This document shows positions 53,934-61,076 of a stretch of 64,000 bases of DNA, in pieces. Made by a program: the position numbers and the translations under genes. The DNA is taken from assembly GCA_945831575.1 (NCBI GenBank), contig CAMACX010000002.1:62001-126000 (forward strand), in the 5' to 3' direction. Position 1 is the stretch's first letter, and each line of letters opens with the position of its first letter. Below the pieces are notes generated by a model. The model was not told where the DNA came from and searched no databases. It worked only from the letters and a program-made list of their open reading frames with translations. The DNA is from an uncultured Mediterranea sp. Lineage in GTDB: Bacteria > Bacteroidota > Bacteroidia > Bacteroidales > Bacteroidaceae.

Positions 53934-53991
53934 TAAATGATTAGTGAATAGTGTTTAGTGATTAGATTCTTAAATAAATCCATTATACCGT

Positions 53992-54522
53992 ATGAGCTCC
54001 ATCAATTACGACTTAAGGCAAATCAAAGCCTTGCTCTTTGATGTAGATGGCGTGTTGAGCGCCAATGTGATTCCCATGAGCCCCGAGGGCGAACCAATGC
54101 GTACCGTCAACATCAAGGATGGCTACTCCATCCATCTGGCCGCCAAACTTGGCCTTCTTCTCGGTATCATCACTGGCGGTCGCACCGAGGCCGTGCGCAG
54201 ACGCTTTCTCTCCCTCGGCCTGAAGGAAGAGAATATCTATATCGGGTCATCAGTCAAGATTCGTGACTACATCGACTTCCGCGACCGCCACGGTCTGAAG
54301 GACGAAGAGATTCTCTACGTGGGAGATGACATCCCCGATGTGGAAGTGATGCGTCAGTGCGGCCTACCCTGTTGCCCCAAGGATGCCGCCCCCGAGGTCA
54401 AAGCCATCTCACGTTACATCTCCCACGCCGAAGGCGGCTATGGCTGTGGCCGTGACATCGTAGAGCAGGTCCTCAAGGTACAAGGCCTCTGGATGGCCAA
54501 TGAGAAAGCCTTCGGTTGGTAA
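53992..54522 (+). CDS. kdsC: KdsC-type HAD phosphatase
   Basis: 176 residues. The DxD motif is [13 protein letters not shown] (D near 17 and 19); the later [10 protein letters not shown] and [20 protein letters not shown] motifs complete the HAD site. No cap domain is present, as in KdsC, which removes phosphate from KDO 8-phosphate for lipopolysaccharide core. The length is that of KdsC tetramers. Here it lacks a kdsA neighbour and is followed by maf. Confidence 0.9.
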   Translation: MSSINYDLRQIKALLFDVDGVLSANVIPMSPEGEPMRTVNIKDGYSIHLAAKLGLLLGIITGGRTEAVRRRFLSLGLKEENIYIGSSVKIRDYIDFRDRHGLKDEEILYVGDDIPDVEVMRQCGLPCCPKDAAPEVKAISRYISHAEGGYGCGRDIVEQVLKVQGLWMANEKAFGW

Positions 54523-54540
54523 TCCACTCCGTAATCAATA

Positions 54541-54632
54541 ACATACTTGTAGCGATAACCCGTAACTATAACTAGTAACTCGTATCTATTACTTGTAGCT
54601 CGTAGCTAAAAAGCAGCTTGTAACTAAAAAAC
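54541..54632. repeat. degenerate short repeats before maf
   Basis: The intergenic stretch is built of variants of CTCGTA(A/G)CTA: ACTTGTAGCGATAACCCGTAAC, TAACTAGTAACTCGTATC, TTACTTGTAGCTCGTAGC, AGCTTGTAACTA. Spacing is 14 to 20 bp. The related GTTACAAGCTAC...GTTACTAGTAAC occurs at 36067-36092. Confidence 0.6.
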
Positions 54633-55205
54633 ATGTACCGAATCATATTAGCCAGTAATTCCCCCCGTCGCAAGGAACTGCTCCGGGGTATCGGCGTAAC
54701 GTACGAAGTGCGTACCCTACCCGATGTAGATGAATCTTATCCCTCCCACCTTCAAGGGGGCGACATACCGCTGTACATCGCGCGCGAGAAGGCCCAGGCC
54801 TACCGTGCCCTGCTCCAGCAGGACGAACTCATGATTACTGCCGACACCATCGTGTGGCACGATGGCCGTCTCCTCGGCAAGCCCCACGACCGTCAGGATG
54901 CTATGGACATGCTCCGTCGTCTCTCCGCTTCCACCCATCAGGTCTATACTGGCGTAGCCCTTACCACGTTCGGGTGGCAGCGGAGCTTTGTGGCCGAGAC
55001 CTCCGTGCGCTTCGCCTCCCTCACCGACGAGGAGATAACCCATTACGTTGATACCTACCATCCCTTCGACAAGGCTGGAGCCTACGGCGTGCAGGAGTGG
55101 ATAGGCTACATCGGCGTGGAGTACATCGCCGGCAGCTACTTCAATGTCATGGGCCTTCCCGTGCAGCGCCTCTACCAGGAGCTCAAGGCCGTATCGGCCC
55201 TCTGA
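54633..55205 (+). CDS. maf: Maf-type nucleoside-triphosphate pyrophosphatase
   Basis: 190 residues. The phosphate loop reads ILASNSPRRKELL; the catalytic aspartate is in ITADTIVWHDGRLLGKP; and the DKAGAYGVQEW..GVEYIAGSYFNVMGLP end is typical of the YhdE/dTTP-UTP branch. It hydrolyses modified or canonical NTPs to limit their use in nucleic acids. It lies 110 bp after the KdsC-like gene and carries its stop codon inside a 24-bp tandem repeat. Confidence 0.93.
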   Translation: MYRIILASNSPRRKELLRGIGVTYEVRTLPDVDESYPSHLQGGDIPLYIAREKAQAYRALLQQDELMITADTIVWHDGRLLGKPHDRQDAMDMLRRLSASTHQVYTGVALTTFGWQRSFVAETSVRFASLTDEEITHYVDTYHPFDKAGAYGVQEWIGYIGVEYIAGSYFNVMGLPVQRLYQELKAVSAL

Positions 55206-55269
55206 CCGTTTCTTAGGCTTACCCTTTGACGGCTCCTTAGGTTTATCCTCTGACCAGTCTTCAGGTCAG
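55198..55269. repeat. three 24-bp tandem repeats at the maf/ruvA junction
   Basis: Units 55198-55221, 55222-55245 and 55246-55269 share (C/T)CCT(C/T)TGACC, TCTTAGG and TTA; the third unit is most diverged. The TGA of the first is the maf stop codon, and the last ends 4 bp before the ruvA stop. CTGACC/GGTCAG (55250-55255 with 55264-55269) can form a small hairpin. Confidence 0.7.
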
Positions 55270-55273
55270 GACA

Positions 55274-55870
55274 CTACAGCTGCTTCAGCGCCAGCTTGAT
55301 GACCGTCTCCACGGTGGCGTCAGGCTGCTGCTTGAGTATGGCCAGCACCACCTTCTGCGACGGAGCTGCCTGAAATCCTAGGGCCTGCAGTGCTGCCAGT
55401 GCTTCCTCCTGTACTTGGTTCAAAGCCACTGTCATGCCCGGCAGTCCGCCCTGAGCCACTGCCGTTGCACTCCCCTGGATTTTATCCTTCAGCTCCACGA
55501 TGATGCGTTGCGCCGTCTTCAGTCCGATACCTTTCACCGTCTTCAGCAGTTGCGCATTCTCCGTACTGATGATGTTGATTAGCTCGGCAGGCGAGAGCGA
55601 CGACAGGATGGTGCGTGCCGTATTCCCCCCGATGCCCGACACCGAGATTAGCAGCAGAAACAGCTCTCGTTCCTGCTTGCCCGCAAATCCAAACAGTAGG
55701 TGCGCATCCTCACGAATGGCTTCATACACATAGAGTTTACATACACTTTTGCTCTGTATGGCACTATAGGTATTGAGCGAAATGTTGACCGCATACCCCA
55801 CACCGCCACACTCCACCACGGCCACGGCAGGGGTCAGCTCCGTCAGTTCGCCTTTCACGTAATCTATCAT
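55274..55870 (-). CDS. ruvA: Holliday junction helicase subunit RuvA
   Basis: 198 residues. The N-terminal OB fold ([35 protein letters not shown]), two helix-hairpin-helix motifs ([16 protein letters not shown] and [16 protein letters not shown]) and a C-terminal domain ([13 protein letters not shown]) match RuvA. It holds Holliday junctions for RuvB; ruvB and ruvC are not in this window. Its 5' side faces the DAP dehydrogenase gene. Confidence 0.97.
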   Translation of the reverse strand: MIDYVKGELTELTPAVAVVECGGVGYAVNISLNTYSAIQSKSVCKLYVYEAIREDAHLLFGFAGKQERELFLLLISVSGIGGNTARTILSSLSPAELINIISTENAQLLKTVKGIGLKTAQRIIVELKDKIQGSATAVAQGGLPGMTVALNQVQEEALAALQALGFQAAPSQKVVLAILKQQPDATVETVIKLALKQL

Positions 55871-55913
55871 AAATAAGGGTAAAAATTAAAATTCGCCACG
55901 AAATTAGCGATAA

Positions 55914-55947
55914 TTTGTGAATTGAGCCAAGATTTTTGCTACTTTTG
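55914..55947 (+). promoter_or_regulatory. promoter of the DAP dehydrogenase gene
   Basis: TTTG at 55914-55917, 22 bp, TACTTTTG at 55940-55947, 53 bp before the start codon. Confidence 0.7.
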
Positions 55948-55999
55948 TGGCCAAAACCAATAAAAATACAATTCAAACCAATTAAAGGAAGAAACGAAT

Positions 56000-56899
56000 A
56001 TGAAGAAGATTAGAGCCGCCATCGTGGGGTATGGCAACATTGGACATTACGTATTACAGGCCCTGCAGGCTGCACCCGATTTTGAAGTAGCCGGTGTTGT
56101 ACGCCGTCAGGGAGCCGAAGCCTGCCCCGATGAACTTCAGGCTTATCCCGTAGTCAAGCACGTCAGTGAGCTGCAGCAGGTCGATGTAGCCATCCTCTGC
56201 ACCCCCACTCGTAAGGTGGAGGAGTACGCCAAGGAGGCCCTCGCCCTGGGCATCAACACCGTAGATAGCTTCGACATCCACACCCAGATACCCGCCCTGC
56301 GCAGTAGCCTCGGCCAGGTAGCTCGCCAATATCAGGCTGTCTCCATCATCTCTGCCGGTTGGGATCCGGGCAGCGACTCCGTGGTACGTACCCTGCTTGA
56401 GGCCATCGCTCCCAAGGGCATTACCTACACTAACTTCGGCCCTGGTATGAGCATGGGCCACACTGTAGCCGTCAAGGCCATCGAGGGCGTGAAGGCCGCC
56501 CTCTCCATGACCATTCCGACCGGTACCGGCATCCATCGTCGCATGGTCTATGTGGAGCTCAATGAAGGGTATGACTTCGCCCAGGTGGCCGCTGCCATCA
56601 AGGCCGATCCCTACTTTGCCCACGATGAGACCCATGTCACCCTGGTGCCCAGCGTCGATGCCCTGCTCGACATGGGTCATGGAGTCAACCTCACCCGCAA
56701 AGGTGTCTCCGGCAAGACGCAAAATCAGCTCTTCGAGTTCAACATGCGCATCAACAATCCCGCCCTCACCGGTCAGGTGTTGGTCTGCGTAGCCCGCGCT
56801 GCCATGCGCCAGCAGCCCGGCTGCTACACCATGGTGGAGATACCCGTCATCGATCTGCTCCCCGGCGACCGCGACCAGTGGATTGGCCGTCTGGTGTAA
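56000..56899 (+). CDS. ddh: meso-diaminopimelate dehydrogenase
   Basis: 299 residues. It makes meso-diaminopimelate from tetrahydrodipicolinate in one NADPH-dependent step, serving lysine and peptidoglycan. The Rossmann start [42 protein letters not shown] and the substrate strands [14 protein letters not shown] and [17 protein letters not shown] are those of the Ddh family. It has a strong own promoter and is followed by nnr. Confidence 0.96.
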   Translation: MKKIRAAIVGYGNIGHYVLQALQAAPDFEVAGVVRRQGAEACPDELQAYPVVKHVSELQQVDVAILCTPTRKVEEYAKEALALGINTVDSFDIHTQIPALRSSLGQVARQYQAVSIISAGWDPGSDSVVRTLLEAIAPKGITYTNFGPGMSMGHTVAVKAIEGVKAALSMTIPTGTGIHRRMVYVELNEGYDFAQVAAAIKADPYFAHDETHVTLVPSVDALLDMGHGVNLTRKGVSGKTQNQLFEFNMRINNPALTGQVLVCVARAAMRQQPGCYTMVEIPVIDLLPGDRDQWIGRLV

Positions 56900-56946
56900 G
56901 TATAGGCGAGAGCCGATAGATAATGTATAAAACGTTGGAAACCTGA

Positions 56947-58482
56947 ATGATGAAGATATTTCCTACTCACCTGATAAAGGAGCTTGATGCTTACACCATC
57001 GAGCAGGAGCCCATCGCCTCCATCGACCTTATGGAGCGTGCAGCTCAGGCGCTGACCGAGTCCATAGCCAAGCGTTGGAGTGACAAAGAAACTCCCTTTG
57101 TACTCTTTGCCGGTCCCGGTAACAACGGCGGTGATGCCCTCGCTGTGGCCCGCTTGCTGGCCCAGCGTGGCTACAACAACTTGCAAGTGGTGCTCTTCAA
57201 TCCCAAGGGACAGCTCTCCGCCGACTGCCAGACCAATGTTGACCGCCTCGTTCGCGTTCCTCAGGTACACTTTCAGGTCGTCACCCGCCAGTTTACCCCG
57301 CCAGAACTCACGGCAGAGCATGTAGTGGTGGACGGCCTCTTCGGTTCAGGACTCAACAAACCCCTCTCCGGTGGATTCGCCACCGTGGTGCGCTACATCA
57401 ATGCCTCGCGTGCCACGGTGGTGTCCATCGACATCCCCTCCGGGCTGATGGGCGAGGACAACAGCTACAACGACCCCTCCTGTATCATCAAGGCCCACTA
57501 CACCCTCTCCCTGCAGCTCCCTAAGCTCGCCTTCCTCTTTGCAGAGAATGAGCCTTTCGTGGGCCAATGGGAGCTGCTCGACATCGACCTCAGCGAGGAG
57601 GGTATCGACGAACTCCCCACCGACTGGCAGACCCAGGAGTGGGACGATGTAGCCCCCCTGCTCAAGACCCGTAGTCGTTTTGCCCACAAGGGTACATTTG
57701 GTAAGGCCCTGCTCATTGCTGGTTCGCAAGGTATGGCCGGTGCCTCCATTCTGGCCGCCAGGGCCGCTATGCGCTCCGGGCTCGGCTTGCTCAAGGTACA
57801 CGTCCCCTTCTGCAACAACCTCATTGTGCAGACCGCCGTCCCCGAAGCCATTACCCTGATAGACTACAGTGACAACTGCTTCAGCGAATGGGAAGAGACC
57901 GATGGTCTTCAGGCTTTGGCCATAGGACCCGGACTCGGACAGCATAAAGAGAGCGAAGAGGCTCTCATCGACCAGATCAGCAACACCCTTTGCCCCATGG
58001 TCGTCGATGCCGATGCCCTTAACCTCCTGGCCTCCCACCGCAGCCTGCTGGGTCAGTTGCCCAAAGGCTCCATTCTCACGCCTCATCCCGGTGAGATGGA
58101 TCGCTTGGTCGGAAGCAGCTCCAACAGTTACGAGCGTCTCCAGAAAGCCATCCAGCTGGCCCAGACCGCCCAGGTACACATTGTGCTCAAGGGAGCCTAT
58201 ACCGCTATCATCGCCCCCGACGGCCGTTGCTGGTTTAATACCACGGGCAATAGCGGTATGGCCACCGCCGGTAGTGGCGATGTTCTCACAGGCATCCTGT
58301 TGGCCCTACTCGCCCAGGGCTACGATACCCTTTCAGCCGCCCGTCTGGGCGTTTATGTCCACGGACTGGCCGGCGATGTAGCCGCCCAGAAAGAAGGCGA
58401 TATCGGCATGACCGCCCTCAGTCTGGTCGATCAGCTCCCTACAGCTTGGCGCATGATGCAGAAGATGAAGAGTCAAATATAA
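56947..58482 (+). CDS. nnr: bifunctional NAD(P)H-hydrate epimerase/dehydratase
   Basis: 511 residues. The N-terminal epimerase (YjeF_N, about 1-215) has the nucleotide motif LFAGPGNNGGDALAVARLL and VVDGLFGSGLNKPL. The C-terminal ADP-dependent dehydratase (about 225-510) has KGTFGKALLIAGSQGMAGA, GPGLGQ, LTPHPGEMDRL and TAGSGDVLTGILLALLAQG. Together they repair damaged NADH/NADPH hydrates. Its 3' end overlaps the convergent rhamnose mutarotase by 44 bp. Confidence 0.96.
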   Translation: MMKIFPTHLIKELDAYTIEQEPIASIDLMERAAQALTESIAKRWSDKETPFVLFAGPGNNGGDALAVARLLAQRGYNNLQVVLFNPKGQLSADCQTNVDRLVRVPQVHFQVVTRQFTPPELTAEHVVVDGLFGSGLNKPLSGGFATVVRYINASRATVVSIDIPSGLMGEDNSYNDPSCIIKAHYTLSLQLPKLAFLFAENEPFVGQWELLDIDLSEEGIDELPTDWQTQEWDDVAPLLKTRSRFAHKGTFGKALLIAGSQGMAGASILAARAAMRSGLGLLKVHVPFCNNLIVQTAVPEAITLIDYSDNCFSEWEETDGLQALAIGPGLGQHKESEEALIDQISNTLCPMVVDADALNLLASHRSLLGQLPKGSILTPHPGEMDRLVGSSSNSYERLQKAIQLAQTAQVHIVLKGAYTAIIAPDGRCWFNTTGNSGMATAGSGDVLTGILLALLAQGYDTLSAARLGVYVHGLAGDVAAQKEGDIGMTALSLVDQLPTAWRMMQKMKSQI

Positions 58483-58795
58483 CCTCCATCATTTGCCACT
58501 TCTCCGCCGAAGAGGCATTAGGGTCACACCCCTGGAATTGGCTCACATAAGCTTCCCACTCCGCCTGTCTAGGCAGTGTGGCTAGTCGCGCCATGTCGCG
58601 TTCCCAGTCAAAATCATCCACGGTATCCACAATCATGAAGAGCACGTTCCCCCGGGCATAGATTTGCATCGAGAGGATTCCCACTTGATGTTGACCATCA
58701 ATGATCTCCGGCCACACATGGGCATGCGCTTCGATATATTGCGCCACCAAGTCCGGATTATTCACAAGCGTAAGAGTTTGGCAGTAACGTTTCAT
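58439..58795 (-). CDS. rhaM: L-rhamnose mutarotase
   Basis: 118 residues. RhaM interconverts alpha and beta L-rhamnose. The protein reads MKRYCQTLTLVNNPDLVAQYIEAHAHVWPEI...GILSMQIYARGNVLFMIVDTVDDFDWERDMARLA...WEAYVSQFQ, with the conserved HAHVWPEI histidine. It has a promoter of its own (58872-58903) and no other rhamnose gene is in the window. It may act on fucose or another sugar of the same family. Confidence 0.9.
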   Translation of the reverse strand: MKRYCQTLTLVNNPDLVAQYIEAHAHVWPEIIDGQHQVGILSMQIYARGNVLFMIVDTVDDFDWERDMARLATLPRQAEWEAYVSQFQGCDPNASSAEKWQMMEVIFDSSSSASCAKL

Positions 58796-58871
58796 AATGT
58801 TAGTAATATGATGTCAGTAATTAGAGTTGCAATCGCTTATATGCAGCTGCAACAGGTTGATACTTTCGGTG

Positions 58872-58903
58872 CAAATATACCCATTATTGTTAAATGAAGC
58901 AAG
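58872..58903 (-). promoter_or_regulatory. promoter of the rhamnose mutarotase gene
   Basis: Minus strand CTTG (58900-58903), 20 bp, TATATTTG (58872-58879). The start codon is 77 bp downstream, so a leader of about 70 bases is expected. Confidence 0.65.
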
Positions 58904-58973
58904 TCTTCAACCTCTTATTTTAACGGCTTCTGTTGCGTTATCTAGTTTTTGATTATTTTGGGGGGAGCTTATC

Positions 58974-59123
58974 ATGCTGTGTGAGTCTGTCTTTAAGGAG
59001 TTGGGGTTTGACTCTTCCCGCATGAAGCACGGTCGTTCTTGGGTGGTGGTGAATTGCATCGGTGACGAGATGAACAACTTGCTTCCTGAAGTCTGGCGTG
59101 TTAGAGAATCAATGACACCATGA
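58974..59123 (+). pseudogene. 49-codon remnant of an unidentified protein
   Basis: A frame opens at 58953 and from ATG 58974 reads MLCESVFKELGFDSSRMKHG, then RSWVVVNCIGDEMNNLLPEVWRVRESMTP. Codon use and the composition (WVVVNCIGDEMNNLLPEVWRV) look like true protein, but upstream an in-frame TGA cuts it off and no promoter is seen. It is probably the C-terminal end of a lost mobile-element or phage-type gene. I do not recognise the family with certainty. Confidence 0.4.
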
Positions 59124-59336
59124 CACGTATGACACCTTTTTTATAGATACGCGAGAAAAATAGATAAATAGTACATTTTACCTTGTATGTCGTATTACAC
59201 TTCTATTTATATATCCTATGAAAATGTCCGTCATCCCGTCATCCCGTCACCCGTAGTGAGCCTCAGGGCCGTGGAGCGTTAACTGTTGACAGCTGACTTG
59301 TTTGTCCCTCAGTGCTGATGGGTTAACAGGTCAGCC
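59124..59336. other. intergenic region with short microrepeats
   Basis: No gene. It has ATGACAC microrepeats at 59113-59140, CATCCCGT repeats at 59231-59250, and GTTAAC-containing stretches at 59278-59285 and 59321-59328 that give a weak inverted repeat. It separates the remnant from the CpsB gene tail. Confidence 0.4.
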
Positions 59337-59402
59337 CTAGTCGTCGATGATGCTGTACTTGCGCATTACGTAAGTCACGAAGTACCTGTCTCTAATGACG
59401 CA
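59337..59402 (-). pseudogene. in-frame extension after the CpsB stop codon
   Basis: Directly past the TAG of the CpsB-type gene the same frame stays open for 21 codons, RYFVTYVMRKYSIIDD at its end, and closes at a TAG (59337-59339). The wording looks like a natural C-terminus. Either the CpsB stop is a recent change, or the piece is the tail of another gene. It is not annotated as protein here. Confidence 0.3.
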
Positions 59403-60098
59403 CTAGGGGAGGGTGGTGGGCCAGAAGTTGCGGCGGGCAAGAGTGGTTTGCCAGGCGGTGGCGGAGTGGGTGTCGGTGCCTGTATAGTGGTAGTAGCCTT
59501 GCTTGAGGAGCCACTCGGCCTTGCGCTGTACCTCCTTGCCGTAGCCTCCGGCCAGGGAGGGGAGGTTGAGCTGGAAGTGGACGCGCATGGCATGGAGTTG
59601 CTCGTACTCCTTCTTGTCCATGTAGAGGTAGCGCTCGGGATGGGCAAGGACGGGGTTGTACCCTTTGGACTGGATGCGCTTGAGGATGGCGTGCAGCCCG
59701 TAAGGGGGATTGAAGTAGGAGGTCTCCACGAGGAGGCTACAGCTGTCGTCGCCAATGGGTAGCAGGTCGCCCTCGCGAAGGCGCTCCTCGAAAAGACCGT
59801 CAAGCATGTGCTCCGCGGCAAGGTGGAGTTGCAGGGGGCCTTGGTAGGCGGCTAGCAGCTCTTCGAAGCGGGCCTTGAGCCGGGCGGTGGTGTTGGGGAT
59901 GTCCTCCATGATGTGGGGCGTGAGCCACACGCTCTGGATGCCCTGCTGCTCGTAGGAAGCGAGGAGGGCAAGGCTTTCGTCAAGGGTCTGCACGCCGTCG
60001 TCCACGCCCGGCAACAGGTGGCAGTGCCAGTCGGTGAGTCCATGCAAGAGGCCGCTTTCGGCCAAGGTTTTTTTCTGTCTGAAGGGCCACATATTCAT
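59403..60098 (-). CDS. CpsB/CapC-family tyrosine phosphatase (PHP fold)
   Basis: 231 residues. LTDWHCHLLPGVDDGVQTLDESLALL contains the HxH metal motif, SVWLTPHIMEDIPNT another histidine, and YNPVLAHPERYLYM plus YTGTDTHSATAW the later ones. The PHP-type phosphatase controls capsule polymerisation by dephosphorylating the tyrosine kinase that sets chain length. No kinase is adjacent. The protein is slightly shorter than usual, and its frame continues after the stop (59337-59402). It has a clear promoter at 60188-60219. Confidence 0.88.
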   Translation of the reverse strand: MNMWPFRQKKTLAESGLLHGLTDWHCHLLPGVDDGVQTLDESLALLASYEQQGIQSVWLTPHIMEDIPNTTARLKARFEELLAAYQGPLQLHLAAEHMLDGLFEERLREGDLLPIGDDSCSLLVETSYFNPPYGLHAILKRIQSKGYNPVLAHPERYLYMDKKEYEQLHAMRVHFQLNLPSLAGGYGKEVQRKAEWLLKQGYYHYTGTDTHSATAWQTTLARRNFWPTTLP

Positions 60099-60187
60099 TC
60101 GTTTTGCAGGTCAGTGGGTCAAAGGAACAAATACATTGATTTTGGGTATCAGCTCTACGTGTCTGTTCTTTTGACCCTATTTGTCGG

Positions 60188-60219
60188 CAAATATAGTGAC
60201 TCTTTTGGTGGCGTGCAAG
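60188..60219 (-). promoter_or_regulatory. promoter of the CpsB-type gene
   Basis: Minus strand CTTG (60216-60219), 20 bp, TATATTTG (60188-60195), about 90 bp before the start codon. It is identical in form to the rhamnose mutarotase promoter. Confidence 0.7.
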
Positions 60220-60281
60220 GATTTTGGATTATTTTCTGCTTTACTTCCATCCATTTATCTTCCCTATCGGCTTTGTCTTAT

Positions 60282-61010
60282 TTAAATGATGGTACCGAGA
60301 CTGTAGAGGGCGATACAGAAGATGGTGAGCAGGCCTACTGTGATAGGGAGGTGGGCCTGGCGTAGCTGCTGTGTGGGTTGTTGTGTGGATTGCTGCGTGG
60401 TAATATGCGTGGTGGTGAGATGTGTGACGCAGCGGTAGAGGGCGTACATGAGGAGGGCACCGAGAGAGCCAATCAGTGCGCCGACAAGTAGGTCGCCCGG
60501 GTAGTGGACTCCGAGGTAAATGCGTGAATAGCAGGTGACGAGGGCCCAACCCAACATGAAGAGGGTGAGGGCGCGGTGGCGCAGGAGAAGGGCAACGTAG
60601 AGGGCCAGCCCTACGGTGTTGGCGGCATGGCAGGAGGGGAAGCTGTAGCGGCCTCCGCGGTAGCCATCAACGATGTGGACGAGTGGGGCAATGGGGTTGT
60701 CGAGATTGGCAGGGCGCAGACGGGCCACGTAGGGGCGGATGAGGGTGGCACTAACCTGGTCGGCGAAGAGGATGACGAGCGCTACGCAGACCAGACCGCA
60801 GAGCAGCTGCCGCCATGTGAGGTTGCGCCACATGACATAGACTAGTGAGACGTAGAGCGGCACCCAGATGAGTTTGCCGCTGTAGAGCTTCATGAAGGGG
60901 TCGAGGTAGGCGGTATGGAGGGCGTTGAGTGTGAGAAAGAGGTCGGTGTCTATCTGGACGAGCTGTTGGAGTAAGCTGGCTTCCTGAAGGAGGGCGAGGA
61001 GTGGGGTCAT
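60282..61010 (-). CDS. PAP2-family membrane phosphatase
   Basis: 242 residues with about six helices. The phosphatase site is complete: ATLIRPYVARLRPAN (motif 1), YSFPSCHAANTVGLAL (motif 2, His) and CYSRIYLGVHYPGDLLVGALIG (motif 3, His and Asp). The family removes phosphate from undecaprenyl diphosphate or from lipid A. The C-terminal 40 residues add a Thr/Gln-rich segment (TTTHITTQQSTQQPTQQ) and a last helix. It precedes the CpsB gene and follows the LTA-synthase-like gene on the same strand. Confidence 0.9.
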   Translation of the reverse strand: MTPLLALLQEASLLQQLVQIDTDLFLTLNALHTAYLDPFMKLYSGKLIWVPLYVSLVYVMWRNLTWRQLLCGLVCVALVILFADQVSATLIRPYVARLRPANLDNPIAPLVHIVDGYRGGRYSFPSCHAANTVGLALYVALLLRHRALTLFMLGWALVTCYSRIYLGVHYPGDLLVGALIGSLGALLMYALYRCVTHLTTTHITTQQSTQQPTQQLRQAHLPITVGLLTIFCIALYSLGTII

Positions 61011-61076
61011 GGGGCTGCGTAGGGTTGATGGTTATTGACGGGGTATAGGGGTATAGCGGGGTGTCGGAGTGAGGGG

